Origin: Aminivibrio sp.
GTDB lineage: Bacteria > Synergistota > Synergistia > Synergistales > Aminobacteriaceae
Direction of reading: 5' to 3'
NCBI RefSeq assembly: GCF_016756745.1
Contig: NZ_JAESIH010000055.1
Coordinates: forward strand, 62,001-126,000
Length of the DNA: 64,000 nucleotides
Under the pieces are notes generated by a model. The model was not told the origin of the DNA. It saw only the letters and a program-made list of their open reading frames with translations, and made no database searches. Shown here piece after piece: positions 55,942 through 63,336 of the stretch. Every line of letters starts with the position of its first letter. Positions within the stretch are counted from its first letter, which is position 1. A program made the translations under genes and the position numbers.

Positions 55942-57039
55942 TCATGGTTCCCCGGAGAGAAGCTGCAGGCTTTTCCGGAGAGAAAAACCGAAATGGACGG
56001 ACACCGGCAGTCCCTCGACGCGAAGGTGACCGGCAAGGGGTTCATCGAGATCGATCCTGACGAGCAGTGCCTGCTTTCCCTCCGCCAGTACGCCGGCAAG
56101 TTCCGCCGGAATGCGGGCGGCGATTTCCGGCGCCGCAGAAACCTTGCCGGAAACCGAAAGGCTTCCCGGCAGGCGCACGATAACCTTCTCGCCCTCCTTC
56201 GCATAGGAAATGTGCCTTGGCTGCAGGTAGGCCATCACCTTCATGGACTGGGGTCGCCCCAGGAGAACCAGGGGGGCTCCCCCGGCGACGGATTGTCCCT
56301 CGGTGGGAAAAACGTCCAGCACCCGTCCTTCGCCGGGGCTGACCACGGAGAAAAATCCCTTCCGTTCTTCCAGCCCTTTCAATTCCGCCTCAATCTGGGC
56401 GATCCTTGTATTTCTCTGGGCCGCTGACTCCAGCCTGGACAGATCCGGCACCTGGAGAAGGGCCCTTGCAGCCCTGGCCTCAGCCAGGGCTGCAAGGGCC
56501 TGCCTGTACCTGTCCTCGGCGGCGTCGGCTTCAGCCCTTGTGGCGGCTCCCTGCCTGAAGAGATACTGTACCGAATCCCTGTATCCTTTCTGGTACCTTA
56601 CGCTCTCCTCCGCTATGCGGACTCCGGCAAATACGGCCCTGGGAGGGAAGTTCCCCGCCGCACCGGGCACTCCGACCTTCAGTGCCTCCAGTTCCGCCTG
56701 CAGGACGTAGATCCTCTGGGTCACCACAGGGTCTTCCAGGCGTATGAGCAGGTCGCCGAGAGCCGTCCTGGCGCCGGGGGACACGTAAATTTTCTCCACC
56801 ACCGCGGGGAAGGGGCTGTTGATGCTGACCTTCTCCAGGGAAATGACTCCCGGGGCATTTATTAAAAACATGGCGGCCCCGACCCGCCAGAGAAGGAAGA
56901 GAAGGGGGGACGAAATGACCAGGACGAGGATGTACCACCTCCATTTCGGTACCGCCCGCTTCGCAGGACCATACCTGACGAGAAGACCTCCATCTTCATC
57001 GGGATTCTGCTTTTTCGGTGAATCAAACCTGACTTTCAT
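55942..57039 (-). CDS. HlyD-type membrane fusion protein
   Basis: A 365-aa inner-membrane adaptor with a cytoplasmic N-terminus, one helix (about 35-60), a split lipoyl/barrel-sandwich domain (ISLEKVSINSPFPAVVEKIYVSPGA and FSVVSPGEGRVLDVFPTEGQSV), a long coiled-coil hairpin between them, and a C-terminal beta-barrel. It resembles the Alg44/HlyD adaptors of polysaccharide exporters but has no PilZ domain. Its ATG overlaps the stop of the TolC-like gene (ATGA), and AAGGAGA precedes it. It should bridge the synthase to the outer-membrane tube. Confidence 0.85.
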   Translation of the reverse strand: MKVRFDSPKKQNPDEDGGLLVRYGPAKRAVPKWRWYILVLVISSPLLFLLWRVGAAMFLINAPGVISLEKVSINSPFPAVVEKIYVSPGARTALGDLLIRLEDPVVTQRIYVLQAELEALKVGVPGAAGNFPPRAVFAGVRIAEESVRYQKGYRDSVQYLFRQGAATRAEADAAEDRYRQALAALAEARAARALLQVPDLSRLESAAQRNTRIAQIEAELKGLEERKGFFSVVSPGEGRVLDVFPTEGQSVAGGAPLVLLGRPQSMKVMAYLQPRHISYAKEGEKVIVRLPGSLSVSGKVSAAPEIAARIPAELAGVLAEGKQALLVRIDLDEPLAGHLRVEGLPVSVHFGFSLRKSLQLLSGEP

Positions 57040-59197
57040 CGGGCCATCTCCTTGTAGTTTTCCCATGACTGCACTACCGTACCGGCAAAGGAGGAAGAAG
57101 CCAGCTCCCCCTGAAGAAAATCGACAGCCTCAAGGAAACTCTTCTTTCCTCCCTTGAAAAAACTTTCCGAGGGGGGCAGCTCCCTTTCCACGGAAAGGGC
57201 GAGCCGGAAACGCAGCCCCGGCCAGGAGGAGAGAATGGCTTTCATCCTCGAGGCAACGGAGTCAACCTTCGTGGAATAGATCATAACGGCAATTTCATCC
57301 ACTCCAGCGGCTCCGAAGCCCTTTGCAGCAACGGGGCCGAGACTTCCCTCAAGATAGCGGGGATGGACGGAAAGAGAAACGGGCAGCCTGGCGGCTCTCT
57401 TCACCTCGCGGACGGTCTCCGTGAGGGACAGAAGCAGTTCCATGCGGCGTGCTTCGGCGTCCGGCAGCTGATCCGGCTCAAGGTCAAGGTGGATTCCCGA
57501 AAAGGCAAATCCGCCCAGTTCCCTTACGAGATCCGTAAGTTCCTTTCTGTGGGCGGCAAGGATCCACGAAGGATCCCCAAGAAGAAGCTCTGCCCTGACG
57601 CCGGCCCTGCGTGCAGCTTCTAGGGCCTCATCCAGGCGGGCCTTCCCCCCTGCGGTTCTCAGGAAGGCGATGCCCCGGGGTGAAAAGGAGACAAGTATCC
57701 CCGAGACACCCTCTTTGGCTGCCTGTTCGAAAAAGGCCCTCCCCTTTCCCGGATACAGCAGATCGTCTCCCTTCCAGAAATAAAACATCTGTCCCTTAGG
57801 GGAAAGGACCGGCTTGCCGACGGCAGGTGCTGAGGGAGACTCCGATGGAAAGGCAAGCCACGAAGGGGCCAGGAGACGATGCCGTTCGGGCTCTTCAGGG
57901 AAAAAGGAGGCGATTTCCTTTCCCTCTCCGCGGTCCCCGGTCTCAGGCAGCATTCCAAGGAGTTCGCAGTGGGCTTGGAGTAGTGCCCCTTCACTGTCGA
58001 CAAAATCCAGGGCAGACGAAAAGTAGATGAACAGGCTCCTGAAGAGCTGCTCCAGCACATCTCCGGGGAGAAGGCTATACCGGAGCCTGTCCGCCCGTAC
58101 AGCCTCCGCCGCCGACCGGGCATTGGCCATGGCAAAGGCTCGCTGGGCCGCGGCGGAGTCGAAGCGGAGAATTCCCCCCCGAATGTCCCCTACGATAGCA
58201 AGGCGCCGCGCCTCCATTTCGTGCCCGGCCTTCTCTGCACCTGCCCTGGCGGCCCGTCCCGCTGCGGAAGCAGTCCGGCCTTCCCTGAAAGGCACATCGA
58301 AAGCTATGGAAAGAAATGCCTCCGTGCCGTTCCTCCCCGGAAACTCGGAGGAAAAACCGTAGCCCGCCCTGAGGTAGGCGTCGTACTGGGCCTTGGGAAC
58401 CCGGCGCGCTATCTCCCGTTTCGTCTCAGCGGCCTCGGTGAGAATCTGCAGTTCCCTGTTTTCCTCCCCGGCGGCGCGGGCAAGGACATCTTCGGAAAAG
58501 AAACGGGGTTCAAGGTGCGGGAAGAGGACCTCCAGATCGGAAAGACCACCCCGGCCGGTCGCCTTCCGTATAAGGGCAAGACACTCCTCTTTCAGGGAGG
58601 CATCCGCTGCAGCTTCTCTGCGGGCAAAGGCAAACCAGCTCTCCATCTCGAGGCGGTCCCGTTCGAGAAGAAACCCCTCCTCCGCCCTCTTCGCGAGGAG
58701 CGGCATTATCCGCTCCTCAAGGGCAAGAAAGCGCTCGAGGAGCGACTTCCTCTCCTGTATCGTCCACAGCAGAGCATAGGCCTTCCTGAGGGCTGTGAGA
58801 TTCGCTTTCCGTACCGCGAGGAGACGAAGCTCCTCCTCGAGGGACAGAATCCGGCTTTCCAGTTCCCTTATCCGTTCTTTTCGCCAGGTACCGAAGAGAG
58901 GAATGGAGACGCCGCCTCTGACCCACAGCTTCGAATAGCCTTCCAGGACCGAGGTATCGCTCCTGGAAGCGGGCTCATTGAGACCGCTTAGGGAGAGTTC
59001 GCCGAAAAACCTGGACCCACCGGTCATCTTCTGGCGCTCTTCGATGGCCCTGCTCTCCGATAGTGATGCCGCTGCCGCCAGTACCTCGGGAGAGGCGGTC
59101 AGTTCACTTTCGAGGTCACGAAGAGCAATCCGAGGTTCAGCAAAGCTGTATTCCCGGAGAAAAAAAGCACAAACAAGGCAAGCAGTATTCGTTTCAT
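57036..59197 (-). CDS. TolC-like outer-membrane protein fused to a TIM-barrel glycosidase-like domain, with frameshift in the signal peptide
   Basis: The well-placed start (GGGAG, 7-nt spacing, ATG at 59197) opens MKRILLALFVLFF, a signal peptide, but that frame stops after 32 codons. The main frame, shifted by -1, takes over at the T7 tract (59166-59160) and reads LREYSFAEPRIALRDLESEL to the end. Joined, the product is about 720 aa. Residues up to about 440 form TolC-like long helices (many AAETKREIARR-type coils, one GVSIPLFGT strand segment). From about 470 a TIM-barrel-like domain follows with GIHLDLEPDQLP (about 568-579), whose acidic residues look catalytic. It leads the unit, with a possible AGGACA / TATGAT promoter near 59255-59290. 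Confidence 0.75.
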
Positions 59198-59361
59198 GTG
59201 ACAACTCCCTGTAAAAAACACATTCTTTGTCATTGAATATGGATTCGAAACAAAACCATGGAATCATACAATTTGAAAGAAAGCCTGTCCTGAATAGGCT
59301 AAAATTTTTATGTATTCTACCATCGGACATCATTCCTTGTCTATTATGGGTGAACCTAAAT

Positions 59362-59626
59362 CCTAAATCCGCACCTCAGCGGGGAGCGACACCGGGGACC
59401 GCTTGGACGGGGGGTGCGGATTGTCGCCTTTGACAACTGCCAAGGCGAGTCCCGAGGCTCCCCGCGTTCGCCTGCTGCCTGCCTGAAAAACCGACATCCG
59501 TGTCGGTTTCTCTCCCCTCAGGGGATTCATCCGCAAAGAGCGCGGAGCGAAATGGTTTCGCCCCCGGGGAGGGCAAATCCTTATACCCGGCGGCACTCCC
59601 TCTGCCTGGAAATTAGCGGATTTAGG
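59362..59626 (-). repeat. Long-form dispersed repeat, copy R5 (265 bp)
   Basis: It is inverted relative to R4 and R6, with ends CCTAAATCCGC and GCGGATTTAGG. It keeps the core hairpin AAACCGACA / TGTCGGTTT. It has a longer module with CCCCTCAGGGG and a GCGAAATGGTTTCGC hairpin, and the GGCTCCCCGCGTTCGCC segment shared with R4 and R6. No clean target duplication is seen. Confidence 0.85.
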
Positions 59627-59737
59627 AACTGGAACTTCCGCTCTTACCCGTCCGGATCGCCGAATACCTTCCCCCGGGAGAATACGCGCTTTCCCTTAAA
59701 AAAGATCCCGGGAAGTCCGTGTTTCCCCTACAGTGGC

Positions 59738-61120
59738 CTATCGTTCCGGGAGACCGGTCTGCCTTCTTCCTGCAAGAAGACCGGCGAGAGCCGCCAGTCC
59801 CGAAAGAGCCAGCCCCGGCAGCAGGGGATCCGTGTCCTTGAAGAACGCCGCCCCGATAAAAACCCCCGCAAGGCCGCATGTTCCGGAAAGAAGGCTCCAG
59901 ACGGCCGGCAGCCTTCCGGGCAGAAAGACCGCAGCAATGAGAGGAATGATGATGCCCGCCCCCTTGATGCCCATGCCGAGGTAGGCCCACTGGAGGATCA
60001 TGCTTTTCCCCGCCGCGAGGGCGATCAGCCCGGCGGCGGTTACCGTTCCGAGGACGGTAATCCTGCTGGCGAAAAGAATTTTCGCGTCGTCGTAGGCCGC
60101 AGCCCGTTTCGTCTTCAGGTACATGTCCCGGGTGAGGTTAGTGGCCACGCCGAAGGTGATCCCCACCGACGTCCCCAGGACGGTGATCATGATGCCCGAC
60201 CACAGCAGCCCGGCGACGACGGGATGGAAGTAGGTCCGTATGAAGAAGGGAAGGGCTTGGGATGCTTCCACTGGCACACCGGAGTTCCGGAGAGCCAGGC
60301 CGATCCAGACGCCGAGAAGCCCCAAGGGAGGAGTGATCATGGAGGCCAGGAGGCACCCCTTCCGGGCGGTGGCGTCGGAAGAGGCTGCGTAGACCGCCTG
60401 GATGTAGATCTGGCCGCACAGGACACCGCAGAGCAGCGAGGTGAAGGCGCCAAGGTCCCTGGCCACGCCTCGGGCGAATAAGTTGAAGAAGGGGTCGGCG
60501 GGGAGAGACCGGACGAGCATCGAAGGGGTCTGTCCCGCGAGGAACGCGGCCCCGACGCAGAGGATCATGACCCCGTAGAGAAAGATGATCTTCGCCTTTC
60601 CCAGCCTGCTGAAACTCTTGATCCCTCCGCCGTAGGCAAAGGCCAGAATGAGCACCGCCATGAAAACGGCGGACACCCACGAGGGGAAGGGGAAGACCGA
60701 GCCCAGCAGCGCTGTCCCGGCAAGGAACTGGGCAATGAGGGCGATGAAGGATCCCAGGGCGGTGGTCACGGCGGAGAGAAACGCCGATCCCTGCCCGAAA
60801 TGGCGGCCGAGGAACTGGGGAAGGGTGATAAGCTCCGTTGCTCTCAGAGGCTTGACGAACCACAGCCCCATGATGAGACAGCCGATGCCGCCCCCCAGGG
60901 TGAACCACCAGGCGGACAGGCCGTAATGGTAGGCCATCTGCACAGTGCCGACGGTGGAAGAGCCTCCAACGAGGCTGCCGAGGATGATGCCGGAAACGCC
61001 TCCGGCAGTCGCTTTTCTGCCGGCTACAGAATACTCCGATGAAGAGCTCGCTTTTCCGGAGGACAAAATGCCGAAAAAGAAAAAAACAGCCAGAATGCCG
61101 AGGGCTGACGCGGCGAACAT
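59738..61120 (-). CDS. Sodium:solute symporter family protein
   Basis: A 460-aa transporter of the SSS family with about 13 helices. Landmarks are SEYSVAGRKATAGGVSGIILGSLVGGSSTVGT near the N-terminus, GFGQGSAFLSAV-type loops and GTVQMAYHYGLSAWWFTLGGGIG. It should couple Na+ entry to uptake of an organic solute. It lies 33 bp upstream-to-downstream of the class II aldolase on the same strand, so a shared sugar or sugar-acid pathway is possible. The substrate is not inferable. Confidence 0.88.
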   Translation of the reverse strand: MFAASALGILAVFFFFGILSSGKASSSSEYSVAGRKATAGGVSGIILGSLVGGSSTVGTVQMAYHYGLSAWWFTLGGGIGCLIMGLWFVKPLRATELITLPQFLGRHFGQGSAFLSAVTTALGSFIALIAQFLAGTALLGSVFPFPSWVSAVFMAVLILAFAYGGGIKSFSRLGKAKIIFLYGVMILCVGAAFLAGQTPSMLVRSLPADPFFNLFARGVARDLGAFTSLLCGVLCGQIYIQAVYAASSDATARKGCLLASMITPPLGLLGVWIGLALRNSGVPVEASQALPFFIRTYFHPVVAGLLWSGIMITVLGTSVGITFGVATNLTRDMYLKTKRAAAYDDAKILFASRITVLGTVTAAGLIALAAGKSMILQWAYLGMGIKGAGIIIPLIAAVFLPGRLPAVWSLLSGTCGLAGVFIGAAFFKDTDPLLPGLALSGLAALAGLLAGRRQTGLPER

Positions 61121-61153
61121 AAGAACACCTTCTTCAATTATTGTGCACGGCGG

Positions 61154-61792
61154 TCATTTCCGCCTGCCGTATACCTCTTCGATTTCCTTTATCCTGGCTT
61201 CCGACAGGGGCCGGGGCGATCCCATGGTGTGGGTGATCCAGGTCATTTTCGCGGCGGCCTCGAGGAGTTCCATCCTGTCGAAGGCCTGGAAGAGAGTTTC
61301 CCCTGCTGTAAGAGCGCCGTGGTTTTCCATGATCACCACGTTTCCCTTCCTGACCGCCTGCCCGACCACGCGGGCGAGTTCCTTCGTCCCCATAAGGGCG
61401 TAGACTGCCCTCACCGGCTTCCCCAGGACATGCCGGGTCTCGGCGGTGAGCCGGGTTTCGATGTCCCTGTCAAGGGCCGCAAAGGCGGAGGCCGTTACCG
61501 GGTGAGCATGGACGACTCCGTTCACGTCGGGGCGGTTCCGGTAGACTTCCAGGTGCATCTCCGTTTCGATGCTGAGCTTCAGCCCCGGAAGGAGATTTTC
61601 TCCGTCCGGAGTCACGGCCCCGATCTCGCCGGCGGTGATTTCCCCCTTGTCCGTTCCGGAGGGCGTTATGAGCACAACATCGCCGCACCGGAGGCTCACG
61701 TTGCCCCCGGAGCAGGTTGTCAGTCCCCGGCGGTACAGCCGCCTCATGACGGAGGCGACTTGCTCCCTTTCTGCTTCTCGGCCGATCACCAT
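61154..61792 (-). CDS. Class II aldolase/adducin family protein (fuculose-phosphate aldolase-like)
   Basis: A 212-aa enzyme with the class II aldolase layout: GLTTCSGGNVSLR phosphate loop, LITPSGTDKGEI, the acid in SIETEMHLEVYRNRPDV, the zinc histidines in GVVHAHPVTASAFA, and MENHGAL. It should cleave or form a ketose-1-phosphate. The ATG has AGGGAG 10 nt upstream; a TTG two codons earlier is an alternative. It is the first gene of a pair with the symporter. L-fuculose, L-rhamnulose or methylthioribulose phosphate are all possible substrates. Confidence 0.87.
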   Translation of the reverse strand: MVIGREAEREQVASVMRRLYRRGLTTCSGGNVSLRCGDVVLITPSGTDKGEITAGEIGAVTPDGENLLPGLKLSIETEMHLEVYRNRPDVNGVVHAHPVTASAFAALDRDIETRLTAETRHVLGKPVRAVYALMGTKELARVVGQAVRKGNVVIMENHGALTAGETLFQAFDRMELLEAAAKMTWITHTMGSPRPLSEARIKEIEEVYGRRK

Positions 61793-61869
61793 GAGCAATC
61801 ATCTCCCTGAACGATCATCGTACTGTATACTACCATAAAAAGAAGAGGGTCGGGAATCGTCCCGAAAAC

Positions 61870-62152
61870 CCTAAATCCGCTAATTTTTCAGGCAGAGGGA
61901 GTGTCGCCGGGCATACGATCTCTTCACCCTCTCCGGGGGCGAAGAGATCCCGCTCCGCGCTCTTTGCGGATGAATCCCCTGAGGGGAGGGCGCCTGAGGG
62001 GAGAGAAACCGACGCGGATGTCGCTTTCACAGGCAGGCAGCCGGCGAACGCAGGGAGCCGCGGGGCTCGCCCGGGCAGTTGTCAGGGACGACAATCCGCA
62101 CCCCTCCCCAAGGGGCCCCCGGTGACGCTCCCCGCTGGGGTGCGGATTCAGG
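61870..62152 (+). repeat. Long-form dispersed repeat, copy R6 (283 bp)
   Basis: It begins CCTAAATCCGCTAATTTTTC and ends GCGGATTCAGG, with one decayed terminal base. An inserted module carries the hairpins GATCTCTTC...GAAGAGATC and CCCCTGAGGGG. The core reads GAAACCGACGCGGATGTCGCTTTC. The GGCAGCCGGCGAACGCAGGGAGCC segment and CAGTTGTC/GACAA hairpin match R4 and R5. No target duplication is visible. Confidence 0.85.
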
Positions 62153-62231
62153 AGCCGGGCACTGAAACCCGTTCTCGCCCATTATCTCTTTTCCGGCCAC
62201 CCCCCCAAAAAATAAATTTTATTTTTTACTA

Positions 62232-62260
62232 TTGACGTTTATAAAACCTAGGTTTAAAAT
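62232..62260 (+). promoter_or_regulatory. lysW operon promoter with a 12-bp palindrome in the spacer
   Basis: TTGACG and TAAAAT are 17 bp apart. The spacer holds the perfect palindrome AAACCTAGGTTT (62244-62255), which overlaps the first base of the -10. The region is strikingly AT-rich compared with the genome. A repressor binding here would block transcription. Confidence 0.7.
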
Positions 62261-62301
62261 CTCTCCTGTTTTTATAAAATTTTATTCGGGAGGAATGTGA
62301 T

Positions 62302-62475
62302 ATGGCAACAAAAGTTCAGTGCATCGTCTGTGAAGGAGATGTCCCTCTGCCCGCCGAAGTTATGGAGGGTGAGCTTCTGATATGCCCGGACTGCGGCACG
62401 GAGCTCGAGGTCGTTTCCCTGAACCCGGTCGTCGTGGCCGAGGCCCCTGAAGTGCAGGAAGACTGGGGAGAATAA
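62302..62475 (+). CDS. lysW: LysW amino-group carrier protein
   Basis: A 57-aa carrier protein. Two CxxC zinc pairs (Cys 7, 10, 28, 31), an acidic body and the C-terminal EDWGE are diagnostic: the terminal glutamate is joined through its gamma-carboxyl to the amino group of 2-aminoadipate or glutamate during lysine or ornithine synthesis. GGGAGG precedes the ATG. The next gene starts directly at the base after its stop. Confidence 0.95.
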   Translation: MATKVQCIVCEGDVPLPAEVMEGELLICPDCGTELEVVSLNPVVVAEAPEVQEDWGE

Positions 62476-63336
62476 ATGTCCCGCCTTTTTATTTTTTATA
62501 CAAGGCTAAGGACTGAAGAAAAGCTGCTCTTCCGGGCTGCGGAAGAGAGGGGTATTCCCTTTTCGGCGGTGAACGTCTCCGACGGACTCTGGCCCAACGT
62601 GCCAGGAGAAGCCGGGGACGCCGCCCTGTGCCGTTGCGTGAGCCAGACCCAGAACTCGGCCCTGGCGGTCCTCCTGGAGTCCCGGGGGGTCCTGACGATC
62701 AATTCTTCGGACGTCATGGCCCGCTGCGGCGACAAGATCGTCACCGCTGCGAAGCTCTCCGCCGCAGGAATACCGCAGCCGGAGTATGCGGTGGCCTTCT
62801 CTCCCGAGGGGGCGATCCAGGGTGCGGAGCGCCTCGGCTATCCGCTGGTGATCAAGCCGGCGACAGGCAGCTGGGGCAGGCTCCTGGCGAAGATCAACGA
62901 CAGGGACGCCCTCGAGGCGGTAGCGGAACACAAGGTCCACATGGGGGCCGCCCACTCTGTCCTTTTTATGCAGCAATACGTCGAGAAGAAGGGGTTTGAC
63001 CTCCGGGCGACCCTTCTCGGGGGAGAGGCGCTCACGGTCATCAAGCGGTGCAGCGACCACTGGATCACGAACACCGCTCGCGGCGCGACTCCCGCCAACT
63101 ACCCTCTCTCGCCCGAGATCAAGGCGCTTCTCGGCAGGGTGCAGAACGCCATCGGCGGAGAGGTCCTAGCGGTCGACCTTTTCGAGAAACCGGAAGGCGG
63201 CTGGATGGTGAACGAAGTGAACGGACAGCCCGAGTTCCGCAGCTCCGACGGTGAACTGACGGGCGTGGACATCGCGGGGCGGCTCGTGGAACATGCCTGG
63301 TCCCTCGTGTCCGGGGCCGGCAAGGCGAAGGGATGA
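62476..63336 (+). CDS. lysX: LysX/ArgX-type amino acid--LysW ligase
   Basis: A 286-aa ATP-grasp ligase of the RimK/LysX family. ATP-grasp landmarks are GDKIVTAAKLSAAGIPQPEY, YPLVIKPATGSWGRLLAKI, LFMQQYVEKKGFDLRATLLGGE and the metal-binding GGWMVNEVNGQPEF. It attaches 2-aminoadipate or glutamate to the LysW tail. The residues after NEVN (GQPEF) differ from the HTMEF of Thermus LysX, so the substrate is open. It overlaps the next gene by four bases (ATGA). Confidence 0.9.
   Translation: MSRLFIFYTRLRTEEKLLFRAAEERGIPFSAVNVSDGLWPNVPGEAGDAALCRCVSQTQNSALAVLLESRGVLTINSSDVMARCGDKIVTAAKLSAAGIPQPEYAVAFSPEGAIQGAERLGYPLVIKPATGSWGRLLAKINDRDALEAVAEHKVHMGAAHSVLFMQQYVEKKGFDLRATLLGGEALTVIKRCSDHWITNTARGATPANYPLSPEIKALLGRVQNAIGGEVLAVDLFEKPEGGWMVNEVNGQPEFRSSDGELTGVDIAGRLVEHAWSLVSGAGKAKG

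Noticed and set aside
61901-62125. Open frames inside the repeat copies (for example 61901-62125 +, 36066-36269 -, 59363-59596 -)
   Set aside because: They arise from the same GC-rich repeat sequence in each copy, have no ribosome sites, and change with the modules. They are by-products of the element, not genes.
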